This document shows, in pieces, positions 31,601 to 43,466 of a stretch of 64,000 nt of DNA. The notes under the pieces are model-generated. The model was not told where the DNA came from. It saw only the letters and a program-made list of their open reading frames with translations, and did not search any database. Both the position numbers and the translations under genes were made by a program. Origin of the DNA: Daucus carota subsp. sativus (Eukaryota > Streptophyta > Magnoliopsida > Apiales > Apiaceae); contig NC_030381.2 of NCBI RefSeq assembly GCF_001625215.2, positions 21,167,131 to 21,231,130 on the forward strand, in the 5' to 3' direction. Position 1 is the stretch's first letter. Each line of letters begins with the position of its first letter.

Positions 31601-32404
31601 ATCTTGTAAATATCCTAATCCTTCTTCATTCACAATGTTTTCATCCTGGGCACACCTTACAAAATTCTTGGAGTTCTTCCCTGTCTAAAAACAACTCACT
31701 AAAATAAAATATTAGGTAGAGGTACACAAAATTAATGACATAAACACAACACATAAATTTATCAATATATTTATGGTATAATAATAATCCATACTCGATA
31801 AGAGAGATATATAATTCGATTATGCATAAAATATTTGAATTTAAAACATACATATCCAAGAATAAATATATGCATGACAAGAATATATATACTAAATGAA
31901 AATTATAACTGAAAATAAAAAATACTTATCTTTTTGTTGAACATGTGAATCATCACGTACCTGCACTTATATCAATTTAACTCTAAAATAATATTCTAAA
32001 TATTGATTAGATTATAATACATGTGAAGTAATAATTTCATAATCAACACAGACATACCATATATAAAGATGCATAAAATTTAATATAGCACTTATCTCTT
32101 ATATTTTTGATGGACCCGTCCAGGAACCATAATTTTTAAATTCTATCGTCCATTGGCTTTATCAATCTTGAACCTCCAGTTTCTATCATTTATTTTCATC
32201 CTGTGATAACTTTTTCAAGGTAAATAAAATCCCTGCTATGTCTTTAAAACAAAGTTAGTCATACATAATTTTCAAATGAACATTTTCAGTATATGTGTCA
32301 TACTTAATACCGACATGCTTAACTAATAACTAAAATTATATTAGTGACATAAGTATACTGGATAATATATACGCAATTCAAAACTACGCTAAGCATTTAC
32401 ATTT

Positions 32405-33675
32405 TTTTTTTGAACAGGAAAATAAATTTCCATTGATACTGAGTATCGAAAATACAAGGTCTAATGAGACAGAGGTTTCTTTCATCCAAAAAAGTATACC
32501 ATCTAACCGAAGAGTAAGCAAGTACTCCCGGACGTTTAGACAATATGACCTTTAATGTCCGAAAAGAAAACCCACCAACCGGGCCTCGTTAAAACCCTGC
32601 AAGAGTAAAACCCTATGGGAAAAAAACTCAAGGGGAAAAAGAGTACCCACAAAACACAATTACATTAGTTACAAAGAAATAACAAGAAAAACTCGTATCT
32701 TCCTACTTTCGTCAATCTGCTACAGCCTCTACTTTCGTCAATCTGCTACAGTGGCTTGTACATTTATATTCACCTTTCATCTGCTACCTCCAAAAACCCT
32801 TGAAATATAAACCTGTAAGAAGATTGTAGACATTAAGTGAAAAATTATTAGTGAGCACTAAGGAAAGAAATAGTGCAGAAATAATTTAAAACCAAACACG
32901 CGACAAATGACAATTAATTTAAAACAAAAAATATATGCTAAAATGCTTGTACGGGTCAAAATAAACAAAAATCACGATAACTCAATAAATGAGACAAATT
33001 AAGCCCTCAATTAGGGCACGATTAACAAACATTAAACTCTCAATTAAAAGACAATTAAGCCTCAATTAAGGCACAAATTAAGAGACAATTAATGCTCTCA
33101 ATTAAGGCACAATTAACGCCTTCCATTCTGAAACCGACTGATCCGGAACAACGGCCGTCACCGTCATCGTCTTCGGCCACCGCCGCGGTCCTAACTCTCC
33201 AGCACGAGACTGAGCCGACACCCGATATCATAACACAAATCAATCTCCGTCCTTGAATAGAAATCCGCCGGCTTACATTCATCGGATGACAACATAAATT
33301 GAAAAGCGAGCCGCTGATGAAGGTAAAAGGGTGTTGGTTGGGAGGAAACAACGAAAGGAGGGAGGGCGGAGTGTCGTCCGGCGGTTCACGCCGGCGACCA
33401 CCGGGAGAAAGGGAGAAGGCAGCAGTGAGGGGAGAAAGAGAGGAGAGAGGAGGGTCGCATGTGTGCGTGCGTGTGTTCTGCGGTCGTTGTGTGTGTGTGT
33501 GTGTGTTGAGTGTGTTTATGGTGGTACGAAGGCCGGGATCAACGGAGACGCCGCCAGGCGGAGGGCAAGTAAAGAAGAGGAGATAGCCGTGCTGTTTTTC
33601 TTCAGGATACGATAATATGTTTTTATCTTTTTACTCACATCTTTCCATCTTTTTACTTTTCCATCCTATTTATTT
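32405..33675 (-). mobile_element. Poly-A retroposon (LINE/SINE-type or retrocopy) with 17-bp TSD
   Basis: 1271 bp starting on the + strand with a run of T (poly-A on the minus strand) and flanked by a perfect 17 bp duplication, GCTAAGCATTTACATTT (32388-32404, 33676-33692). That is the signature of target-primed reverse transcription. The 5' part (33100-33600) is GC-rich and contains a (GT)n run near 33488. The overlapping ORFs there have no recognisable domain, so it may be a processed copy of an unknown transcript or a short non-LTR element. Confidence 0.8.
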
Positions 33676-33692
33676 GCTAAGCATTTACATTT

Positions 33693-35627
33693 AAAGTGCA
33701 TATATAAACAAAATAAAAAAACATGAATGATAATGCATGACAGAAATTTATATTTATATAAAATTGCAAAGTAGATAAATTAAAAGAAAAAAGCAGAAAA
33801 CTATCTTAGACAATTTAAATTTACAGGTGCTACCTAAGAATTCAATCTCCAACTCTTCTGCCGCACGAAACACATACTTGCACAAACATATATATACCTA
33901 CTATATGCGCGTTGTTAGTAATAAAATGACTATATAGATGCTCATGATATATTAGTATGACAACTGAATAATGCATGATACGACTAATTTAAATTATTTA
34001 ACCCGACAGATATTAATAAAATATTAACATGCATGGAAAATATATATTATCTGGAAAATCATAAAACTCAGAACAACTTATCTTCACGTCCCAGAACGGG
34101 TAGCATCTCCCTCTGTTGCCTTCTACGTCTGGCCTCCCTTGTCATGCAGCAGGGCTATTTTTATGTTGCAGGTAGTATATGTCTTCTTCTTTTCGAGCAA
34201 AACCTGGCTTGTATCCGGACACCTCCAGCAGGATGTTGATGTGTAAACTAGTTCTGTTGTCGACGTCAACACAACCCATGAACATGTGGTTTGATCCCAT
34301 TGGAGCTAGGTTGATCCAGGCTTCTTTTTAAGCCACCATTTTTTTGTTTTTGTTTCAGGCTACTCTTCAGTCTTCACATTCGTGCATCAGCCATCTCAGC
34401 CATCATGCATGTCTTTGAAAATTACATGGAGCCAACATCTGCAAGTTATTTCTCCGTAATTAGTATAATAATTAGGGCGAGTCTCATGTCGTCTATACTT
34501 CATAGTGTCTTTACTCCTGTACTCCTGGCTACTGTAAATCACCAAGTACTGGACTCCGGACTGTTCCCAACGTGTGTCTGTTATGCTTCCATATCGAAAC
34601 TATTCGGGGCTTCGGACTATGTCATCTTTTACAAAATCTCGAGCTATCTTCACTTCATGGCTTGAATACCTTAAACATGTTAATTATGTCATAGCCAGAC
34701 CCCTCTCGGAGCAGCGGGATTATGACACGCATATCATGTGACTGATAACGACCCCCTTTTTGATTATCTTCTCCCAGCACACGTAAATATAGCAGCTATA
34801 TGCTGATAGAATTTGATTCAATCAGGTTGTTGAAAGTATACTGCTACATGGTTGTCCGAGATGCCTTCGGAGTAGTCATTTATGTTATTGTCGCAACACG
34901 GAGGTTTCCTTCATTATGGCAGCCAATATACATTGACGTACGGGAGAAACTGTCATGAAATATTCTGGGTGAACAGATCATTACTACGCACATATATGCC
35001 ATGAATCTTTATAAACATTGATTATATAAAGACGATTACTATATATGTCATCAAAAGTATTATAATTTATAACGGAGGTTTCCTTTGAAGCTTCCGCCAG
35101 AGAATTGGTTTCATGTCCCATGCGTCGGTGCATCTCTGTTTTCTTGTTTCTTGGTTATTAGCAGTAAGATCATATCGCAAGTAACTTCTAAACTCATATA
35201 TTCATCGTCATGTATGAAGATTTAATGTATAATCTATAAACATCAATGAATACCATAATATGAATATGCAAGATATATGATACATATAAGCAACTGCATA
35301 AAATTAATTAACTAGTAGATTAATAAAGAAAAGCAAGAACTTATCTCTTTAACGAGGGAGGCAGCTAGCTGAGGTCGATATACACTCGTTGGTTCCCATT
35401 ATCGCGTGTTTTAGGCTTGGCAGACGCCGGTATATCATAATTAGGGTTGATACGCAATCCAACACTACGATCATGTGAGACTCTTCTGATCTGGTCATAT
35501 ACGTGTGGTAAGTTTAGAACCACCTAAACACAGCCTCCGCTCAAGGTAAGTTTTAAGTACCAAGTATAATTGATGTTCATGTCCTGTGACGTACGATTGT
35601 TTGTCCTCCACAAACGAAAGATCTAGA
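33693..35627. other. Internal region of the LARD-like element, no gene
   Basis: AT-rich sequence with GC-richer islands (34080-34240, 34850-34960, 35340-35640). No open frame longer than ~85 codons and no domain recognised. Confidence 0.45.
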
Positions 35628-35650
35628 GGCCCCTACTTCTAGGGTCAATT
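35628..35650 (-). other. Primer-binding region of the LARD-like element
   Basis: Minus strand AATTGACCCTAGAAGTAGGG, directly after the LTR end TTAACA. It resembles the AATTGGCGCTAGAAGGAGGG type seen in plant Gypsy elements, with changes. Confidence 0.55.
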
Positions 35651-36055
35651 TGTTAACGGAGGAATTTGGTAGTTAACAAAATTCGAGGTTCGTGGCCGGA
35701 ATCAAGATCTGTGATGGTGGTTGAGCGGTGGTTGATGGTGGTGGAGTTTCCTCCAGATGCTCCCAACTCGTGTCCCCCTAATTTGCCCACGTACCCCTAT
35801 ATTTATAGGGGATCAAGCCAGTACGTAGTTCTTTTCTCCTAAGAAACCTAATAGGATTAGGTTTCCCCTTCTGCTGTCTTCCTCCTGAAAGGGGCCCAAT
35901 ACGATGAGGCCTAGACTTGGGCTTTGTAGACTCTCGAGCACCCAAGACTTACCCCAAATGCAAGGACGCTTCTCTACTCCCCGACAGGGACAACCTGCCA
36001 GACTACAGAGATAGAGCCTTCCAGGGTGTATCTTCGAGAAGGTTCCACAAGCTCC
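35651..36055 (-). repeat. Truncated 5' LTR of the LARD-like element
   Basis: Matches 29141-29549 and stops exactly after GCTCC, where the Athila-like LTR begins. The missing outer part is not found again downstream in this window. Confidence 0.8.
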
Positions 36056-37188
36056 TGATAGAATATATATTTATATATATTTTAGATGATAATTATTCTC
36101 ATATTAGTTATATTTTACATTTAATTGGACATATATTAATTATATTTTAATATCTTATTGTAGGGAGCAAGGAATTCTAAATTGGAAAGGATTTGGACAA
36201 ATTAGAAGAAAATTCGCAACTATTGAGCTACCCGCATTTGGAATATTGTTTGGGCCATATCTTGAGTTCTAGAAGTCGGATTTGGGCGATTAAACAGCCC
36301 ACGCGAAGATAATTTAATTTTATATCATTCTAGAAGGCTCCAAATATCAAAAGCCCGCTGAAACAGCCCAGGAATAGGGGAGAAAGTCAACTGCGAATTT
36401 TGACCTTTTTGAAACCGATTCAGTTTCGGAATTGCCTTGTATATTCCTATGAGAATAAAAACACTTTTGTATTAGGTATTTTTTAGATAGAATATTACAT
36501 ACGTATTATTGGGAGGAGAGCCACCAAGAAGAAGGAAAGGATCGACACTTTGTATCGTATTCTATTCTTTTCATGATTTTACGTGTCTTATCTTGATTAT
36601 GGTCGGCTAAACCTCTATTGTTGGAGGGTTGTTTTGAAGCCCTGAACCTTATCACAATTATACAGTTTTGAGTTATGGAGATATGTTTTGATTGTGCTTA
36701 TATATACGTCAATGCTTGTAGAGATGCTTGAATTAACTAGGGTATGCGGACATCCCAATATGTTATGTGATTGTTATCTCTGCAAAGTCAATTAATCTTT
36801 CTATGCGGAGATGGGATTAATTGTATAAGTTTGTAATTCGTTTTAGCCTTTCTATGCGGTCCATGGGGTTATGCGAATAGCAGAGCTTGTTTCTATGCGG
36901 TCCATGGCAAGTTCTCTATAAGTATCTTTCTTAACATATCAAAGGAATTCAGAGTTGTGTCGTACGTTCAGTGGTGGATTTTCATGCTTTCCAACATATT
37001 TATTTTATTGCTCTTAATATAATTTTTATTAGATTAATATTTAGATTAGTTATAAAAACAAAAATCGAATCATTTATTTGTTTAGAAAAACAGAAGAGAA
37101 GTGAGCCCTTGATCCTTGGCGTTGAACGATACCCTTGCTTATTCTATATTATAAACAACTGAAAAAGGGTTTAAATTGGCTCACATCA
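36056..37188 (+). repeat. LTR of the Athila-like element
   Basis: Starts TGATAGAATA and ends CTCACATCA (TGAT...ATCA). Contains several short repeats of TTTCTATGCGGTCCATGG near 36850-36910. Only one LTR is present, so age cannot be estimated. Confidence 0.7.
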
Positions 37189-37214
37189 ATTTTTTCGCGC
37201 CGCGCCGCCGGGGA
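37189..37214 (+). other. Primer-binding region of the Athila-like element
   Basis: TTTTTTCGCGCCGCGCCGCC followed by GGGGA, a variant of the TTTTGGCGCCGTTGCCGGGG site typical of Athila/Tat elements. Confidence 0.65.
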
Positions 37215-37320
37215 TTGAATTTTGCTTTTCTTTTGTTTTGTATTTTTTGTACATATTTTTATTCCTCCGCCGTTACTTGTTTTGTTTCAGGTATAAGGTG
37301 GAACTTTTTGAGTAGTTGAC

Positions 37321-38496
37321 ATGGCAATTCCAACACTATGTGATGATGTTGCGGTGTCGATTGCTAGTTATGGAAATTCTTGTATGGTGTATCCTGATCC
37401 AGTTGAAGGGAAGAGTAACAATTTTGAGCTCAAACAGAGTCTTCTAATGAGATTACCTGTCTTCGATGATCTTCCAACCGAGGAACCTAACTGACACCTT
37501 TCGAGATTTGTGACTATTGTTGAATGCATGGGACCTGATATGGCGGATCTTCAGATTTTAAAGATGAAGGCTTTTCCGTTTTCACTTGATGGATCAGCTT
37601 TGGATTGGTTCGAATATTTGCCTATGGGGTTTATTACTTCTTGGGAAAAGCTAGTACGAGAATTTTTGCAAAAGTTTTATCCAGCAACAAGAGTGATTAA
37701 CATAAGAAGTCAAATAGCTTGAATTCAACAATATGCAACTGAGAAGTATGTTGAGTACCATGCTAGATTCCAAAAGTTAATGAAAAGGTGTCCTCAACAT
37801 GGTTTTTCTAAAGGGAGTCTATTACACTTCTTCTATCAGGGTCTGAATGAGTATGAAAGGAGATTATTGGATTCTTCTGCTAGAGGTGCTTTTATTGATT
37901 TATCTCATGATGCTGCTGAACAACTAATATCTAAAAGAGCCGCCAATGAACTAGACTATGGGAGTCGTGCAAGGTCGGAATCAATTTTAGGTGTTGAATA
38001 TGATCAAAGGTTGACAAAGATTGAACAAAACTTGGAGAGGTTGAGCGCATTAATTGAAATTGGAAGAACACCTCAAATTCAAGTATGTGATTTTTGCGCA
38101 ACTCCAGGACATTCTACCGATTCTTGCCCATCTTTTGGTTACGGAAATCAGGAAGCAAATCATTTCTTAGATACATATAATTCAAGGATGGGAGATCACA
38201 TAAGGTATGAAGATACTAATGGTGCTCTATATGGATTTCAGTTTTGGGACAATTCTCCACATTTAGGTTTTCAGCAGAGGGAACCACTCCATCAGAATTC
38301 AACTAGTGGAAGCAATATTGAAAAATTATTGGTCAAATTAGTTGAGGGACAGTTGGAGATGCAAAAACAATGTTCCAAAGATTCTCAAGGCATCAAGGAG
38401 GTGCAAACACAACTTGCGGGTGTGGGTAGCAATATAAATCAAAAGCATGAGTTTGTTGAAATTCATGAAACTACACAGACGTACTTGATGAATTAG
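37321..38496 (+). pseudogene. Athila gag, two nonsense mutations
   Basis: One frame runs from ATG 37321 (MAIPTLCDDVAVS) to 38496 with TGA at 37491 and 37720. Retrotrans_gag features: LKMKAFPFSLDGSALDWFEYLP, FLQKFYPATR, HFFYQGLNEYERRLLDSSA. A zinc-knuckle motif C-DF-C-ATPG-H-STDS-C follows. At the first stop the inverted copy has an Arg codon (CGA against TGA), compatible with deamination of a methylated C; at the second it has Gly (GGA). Non-functional as it stands. Confidence 0.85.
37478..38478 (+). repeat. Left arm of a 1001-bp inverted repeat (gag)
   Basis: Pairs with 39203-40203 with no length difference. Spacer is 724 bp. The outer ~350 bp differ at well over ten positions by eye; the inner ~650 bp differ at about one. 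Confidence 0.9.
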
Positions 38497-39060
38497 AGAA
38501 AGAATCCAATGAAGAAGTGGTTGCAACAGTACCCAAAGAGAAGTCTCCTAACTTTTCTAATCCAGTTGATTTTAAAAGTCGCTTCATCGTATTCCTTTTC
38601 CGTCTAGATTGATGCAGACAAAAGTAAATGAGATGGAGAAGGAATACCACGCGGATACAAAGATAGTTACTATGGAAGAAAGCACTGTTAAACAAGATTC
38701 CGAAATAGTGGAAGAAAAATTGAAAGATGTGGTTTATGGAGAAGATAGTAAAGATTTGTGAGGGTTGAAGTTTGTTGGAGTTATAGAAATTTCAATGACT
38801 CCTATATGCACTACAGATAAATCAACTTCTTCGTTCATTCTTGAATTTGAAAATTTTGCTCTTGAGGGGATACACAAAATTTTGAAGGAGTTGGGGTTTC
38901 TTTTGGTATTGCAAGATGCACCTAAGCTCGAGCGGAAGCCTTTGCTAACTCACTTTAGGTATCATATACCTTTCAGCGAGAAATAAAGGGCACAACATCT
39001 AGCCAAAGACGTTAAACAAAAGCGCTTCTTGGTAGGCAACCCAAGCATACTGTATGGTTA

Positions 39061-39061
<1 letters not shown>

Positions 39062-39136
<75 letters not shown>

Positions 39137-39137
39137 G
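39062..39137. repeat. (TTA)n microsatellite
   Basis: About 25 ATT/TTA units lying in the spacer between the two gag arms, close to the inversion junction. Confidence 0.95.
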
Positions 39138-39145
39138 TACTACTA

Positions 39146-40203
39146 CTAGATAGAATTTTTAAAATCCAAAAAGATTGAAAATTCAACAAACTTTGGTTGT
39201 GGCTGTGTAGTTTCATGAATTTCAACAAACTCATGCTTTTGATTTATATTGCTACCCACACCCGCAAGTTGTGTTTGCACCTCCTTGATGCCTTGAGAAT
39301 CTTTGGAACATTGTTTTTGCATCTCCAACTGTCCCTCAACTAATTTGACCAATAATTTTTCAATATTGCTTCCACTAGTTGAATTCTGATGGAGTGGTTC
39401 CCTCTGCTGAAAACCTAAATGTGGAGAATTGTCCCAAAACTGAAATCCATATAGAGCACCATTAGTATCTTCATACCTTATGTGATCTCCCATCCTTGAA
39501 TTATATGTATCTAAGAAATGATTTGCTTCCTGATTTCCGTAACCAAAAGATGGGCAAGAATCGGTAGAATGTCCTGGAGTTGCGCAAAAAACACATACTT
39601 GAATTTGAGGTGTTCTTCCAATTTCAATTAATGCGCTCAACCTCTCCAAGTTTTGTTCAATCTTTGTCAACCTTTGATCATATTCAACACCTAAAATTGA
39701 TTCCGACCTTGCACGACTCCCATAGTCTAGTTCATTGGCGGCTCTTTTAGATATTAGTTGTTCAGCAGCATCATGAGATAAATCAATAAAAGCACCTCTA
39801 GCAGAAGAATCCAATAATCTCCTTTCATACTCATTCAGACCCTGATAGAAGAAGTGTAATGGACTCCCTTTAGGAAAACCATGTTGAGGACACCTTTTCA
39901 GTAACTTTTGGAATCTATCATAGTACTCAACATACGTCTCAGTTGCATATTGTTGAATTCCAGCTATTTGACTTCTCATGTTAATCACTCTTGTTGCTGG
40001 ATAAAACTTCTGCAAAAATTCTCGTACTAGATTTTCCCAAGAAGTAATAAACCCCATAGGCAAATCTTCGAACCAATCCAAAGTTGATCCATCAAGTGAA
40101 AACGGAAAAGCCTTCATCTTTAAAATCTGAGGATCCGCCATATCAGGTCCCATGCATTCAACAATAGTCACAAATCTCGAAAGGTGTCGGTGAGGTTCCT
40201 CGG
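39146..40203 (-). CDS. Second Athila gag copy, inverted, uninterrupted but N-terminally truncated
   Basis: The minus frame is open through the whole arm (to 40203), reading TEEPHRHLSRFVTIVECMG, where the other copy has a stop. The first internal Met (40171) gives 341 residues. The same gag core and zinc knuckle (C-VF-C-ATPG-H-STDS-C) are intact. About 52 N-terminal residues and all upstream element parts are absent: homology stops abruptly at CCGAGGAACC (40203), and after the arm the frame runs on about 19 codons into spacer. A fragment, though open; translation would need a new promoter. Confidence 0.8.
39203..40203 (-). repeat. Right arm of the 1001-bp inverted repeat (gag)
   Basis: Reverse complement of 37478-38478. 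See the paired entry for the divergence pattern. Confidence 0.9.
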
Positions 40204-40850
40204 TCGGTTAGGTGAACAGCATGAATCTTCGGTTTTTAAAATTGAAAATCGAAATTGCAACCGAACTGCCCGATCGATTTCGGTTTTAAATAATCTAAGT
40301 TCTAAAAACCTCGGTTCAGTTTCTATCGGTTCGATTTCGGTTTTAAAAGCGCAACAAATAAAAATAAGAAACATAGATAATATATGTTGATTCAATATAT
40401 ACTTCAAATTTAATAATGAACCACATTATAATATTATCAAATTTTGATAAGATTAGATTTACAATGAAACTTATATATTTTGTGGGGATCATGATGGAAG
40501 TAGATTACCAACTTAATTGTAGTGATATCGAAAGAAAGTGCTCGGCGGAGGAACTCTTTTGGATAAAACATATATAAGTAGTTATATAAATTATGGAATC
40601 ATATCAATTAATTATGTGCAATCTACACACACATATATATAAGTAGTTATATAAATTGTGTGTAATATACATATACATACATATAAACACACACACACAC
40701 ACACATATATATATTATTTATTTTGATTCGGATTTTTAGGGTACGGTTTTGGCCTAAAACCGGAACCGCAACCGTTATAATCAGTTCCGTTTTTAAATTT
40801 TCAGTTCAGATCGGTTCCGATACCTTTATAATAACTCTCGTCTTCAAATA
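40204..40850. repeat. CGGTTTT/AAAACCG-rich MITE-like repeat
   Basis: Left part is rich in TCGGTTTT and AACCGAACTG, right part in AAAACCGGAACCGCAACCG, in opposing senses around an AT-rich core with (CA)n near 40688-40703. Suggests an inverted-repeat element, but ends and duplication could not be fixed. Confidence 0.4.
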
Positions 40851-41786
40851 CCTTTTATAATTATAATATATTAAAATCCAATTATTAAGTGTTTTGATCC
40901 ATTGATATTTGCATGTATTGATTGTTTTAATTTATAAAAATATTATGATACTGTTAAAATTTATTAAAACAAAAATATTAAAAAATATTGTTCATGATTC
41001 TATTTGCAAGAATTTTTAATTTGTAATATATATAAATAAATTTTGTTTATTATAACTACAATACATATAAACATCCTCACTAGAGTTATATCTTATGCTT
41101 ATTTATTTTTAACTCTTTTGACGGATTTAATTGTTAAAAAATTATTAACATGATAAATTATTTATCAACATATTTAAATAAAAAAATGTTAATATAAACA
41201 TGTTTATTAAGTATTTCAAAATTTGTTTTAATTAAAAAACTTATTTATATTATAATTTTATTTTTGAAGTAAATTTAAAATTTGAAATATATATGATGAA
41301 AAAGACATCATAATACTGACCCGTATATTGTTCAGGTCATGCGATAATTTTATAAAAACTTATCAAACTATTTTCTGGCGGTATTTTTAAATCCTATTAA
41401 AATCATGGAACTGGTCTCATGTAAATTAAAGTTCCCAACACAAAAGGCAAAATACAAAACTCATCATCTAAAAAACAAAATATATGACGGATAAAACCGG
41501 CCGCCATATAACGAGTTTTAGAAATGAGGACGTCGTTTTGTTTAGTTGATAAAATTTTGATTAATTTAAAATGACCGACTATGATTGGTCAGTTTTAATG
41601 TTGACGTTTCCGGTTAAAAGCCGACTGATCATACGGTCGATATATGCTTGAATATTTTTAATTAAAATTTTAAGAATTTGTTAGATAAAAGTCTAACGGT
41701 AAAACTGACCGAGATTGTGATCATTTTATTATTTATTTTTTGTCGTTAAATATATTTACTTATTTAAAAATGAAAAACATATATTA
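40851..41786. other. AT-rich intergenic, no gene seen
   Basis: No ORF above background. Opposed GACCGACTATGATTGGTCAG / AGCCGACTGATCATACGGTC motifs near 41570-41640 and 42120-42250 hint at an old inverted-repeat element interrupted by the Stowaway insertion. Confidence 0.35.
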
Positions 41787-41995
41787 CCTCTGTCCCCGTC
41801 ATTTCTTTACGTTATTTTTTGACACGTTTTTCAATACTTATTTAAAGTATAGTTTTATAATATATTTTTCAAATTTTCTCTGACTAAAAATTTGATGCTT
41901 AAATTTTTATTAAAAAAAGAAAATTTTAAAAAAAATTATAAAACTATACTGTATAAGAGTTTCAAAATGTGTGCAAATAGTACGGACGGATGGAG
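41787..41995. mobile_element. Stowaway-like MITE
   Basis: 209 bp with inverted ends CCTCTGTCCCCGTC / CTCCATCCGTCCGTAC, flanked by TA. The interior is palindromic (AAAGTATAGTTTTATAAT against ATTATAAAACTATAC). Confidence 0.75.
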
Positions 41996-42266
41996 TATGT
42001 GACATATGGACACGACGTGTTTGTCCTATTATGTACACATGTGACGCTCATGTGGCACCAGTTGAACTGTTGGATCCGCTTGTAGAAATTTTTTGTATCA
42101 GTTAAAAATTTAAAACCGATCCTGACGTTTAGTGATTTTAGACTTTAAGCACGATTAATGACTCTAAGCCGATCAGCGTAAAATCGATTATGTTTTTAGA
42201 TCAATTTTAGCATTATAACTGATCGTACGCGGATGTAACCGATCAAATTTTGAGGTCGGTTTCCAG

Positions 42267-42630
42267 TGGCGGAGCTAGGAATAAATATGACGATGGTCCA
42301 ACATAAATTACTTAATTTTAACTTCTGCTTTATTTTTTATTTTAAGCAAAAAACACTTATTTTAGCTCAGTCAAGAGGTCTCTTAAATTTAGGCTTGCGT
42401 CTCTCTTGTGTCTCTGACCGGTCGTTTCTCTCAGCTTGTCTCTCTCCCTCAGTCTCTCAGTATTTTTTTCTCTGTGTTGCGCTGTCTTGTTGCTCTGTGT
42501 GACTCATGTGGGTGAGGTCAAACATGTATTATGCCTGCAGGCTGGGCTTCCTCAATTAAGAAACAAATAAGTTTGGCCCAATTTCAGGATGGGCCCATAC
42601 CTACCCTGGTCTGTTCCTCCCTCCGCCACT
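42267..42630. mobile_element. hAT-type MITE, probable TSD GTTTCCAG
   Basis: The ends TGGCGGAGCTAGG and (reverse complement) AGTGGCGGAGGGAGG are inverted repeats of a type frequent in plant hAT elements. GTTTCCAG occurs at 42259-42266 and 42631-42638. About 50 bp near 42323-42370 match the right half of the MITE at 12838-13335. Confidence 0.7.
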
Positions 42631-42639
42631 GTTTCCAGT

Positions 42640-43458
42640 ACAATGAACTTATTGTACTATTCCTTTAGCATGCGTCTTATACTATTTCTTTCGTACAATT
42701 ACAGAGTATATTTATATATTTCTTCACATTCTTGACCTAAAATTTTGGCAATTGTATATTTGTTGAACTTTAAATTATTTTTTAAAGACTTCACATGATC
42801 TATTTATAATATATATTTCTATTTATAATAATTTAAAATAATAATGATAATATTTGTAAAATATAAACATATCCCATTTTATAATTATTTTTTTATTTGA
42901 AGATGCTCTGAACCTGTGAAGTCATAAACTAATTATCTGGTTTTTTCTTAACAAAATATACACGAAGTCGTCATTATTCATCCATTTACACCAGAAACAA
43001 AGAACCATTATATTATAAAACTACTTTTTGGTGGTGAGTTCATTATGTGCGCACACGATCACCAATTATATACACGAGTAATTTACTAATTCTATGATGA
43101 ATAAGTATACCATTCACGGAAACAACGTTGCTCGAGATCGAATCTCACATTATACAAATCTCATGTGTAGGAAAGTATTTGTGACCAACTAGTGTGATTA
43201 TGATACAATCCATGAGCTAGCATGTGAGGAACATCACACCTTATGACTTTAAAAAAATATGAAGCACGGCATAATTTATAGGGAGGACAGTGGACCATTA
43301 CCAAAGAAACAAACACATTCTCCTCACATGCTTGCACTATCATCATCTTTCCCCTTTCTGTGTGAATTTTAATCAGCCTAAATGGAGTAGACTTGTGTGT
43401 TTTTGCTTCAACTTACAGTTGAAGATTTGCTTATATATATTCAGTTTCATCGAACATA
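42640..43458. other. AT-rich intergenic, no gene seen
   Basis: Small ORFs (43161-43346 minus, 43290-43526 plus) lack any feature of a real protein. Confidence 0.5.
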
Positions 43459-43466
43459 AGTTGAAG

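Larger units (their letters stand above)
29141..36055 (-). mobile_element. Non-coding Gypsy-class LTR derivative (LARD-like), interrupted
   Basis: Two long related blocks, 29141-29900 and 35651-36055, are the 3' and (truncated) 5' LTRs of a minus-oriented element. A polypurine tract CTGGGGGGTAGT precedes the 3' LTR, and a primer site resembling the plant Gypsy type follows the 5' LTR. The internal region has no gag or pol. It holds tandem repeats and a foreign retroposon (32405-33675). Lack of coding capacity and large size fit a LARD, which would rely on a partner's proteins. Confidence 0.7.
36056..39060 (+). mobile_element. Internally deleted Athila-type Gypsy element
   Basis: A 1133 bp LTR (36056-37188) is followed by a GC-rich primer region, a gag reading frame with two stops, a protease-side spacer remnant (APKLERKPLLTHFRYHIP, about 38923-38970), then AAGCGCTTCTTGGTAGGCAA, a spacer usually found after Athila pol. 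Reverse transcriptase, RNase H and integrase are missing between. No 3' LTR or matching duplication was found. Confidence 0.75.

Noticed and set aside
33055..33615. Overlapping ORFs in both strands in the GC-rich part of the 32405-33675 retroposon
   Set aside because: Low-complexity Arg/Gly/Ser/Val content, include a (GT)n run, no domain, no consistent frame.
42323..42370. Considered a separate MITE insertion
   Set aside because: Only the right half of the 12838-13335 family is present, without ends or duplication, inside the hAT-type element 42267-42630; kept as a homology note.
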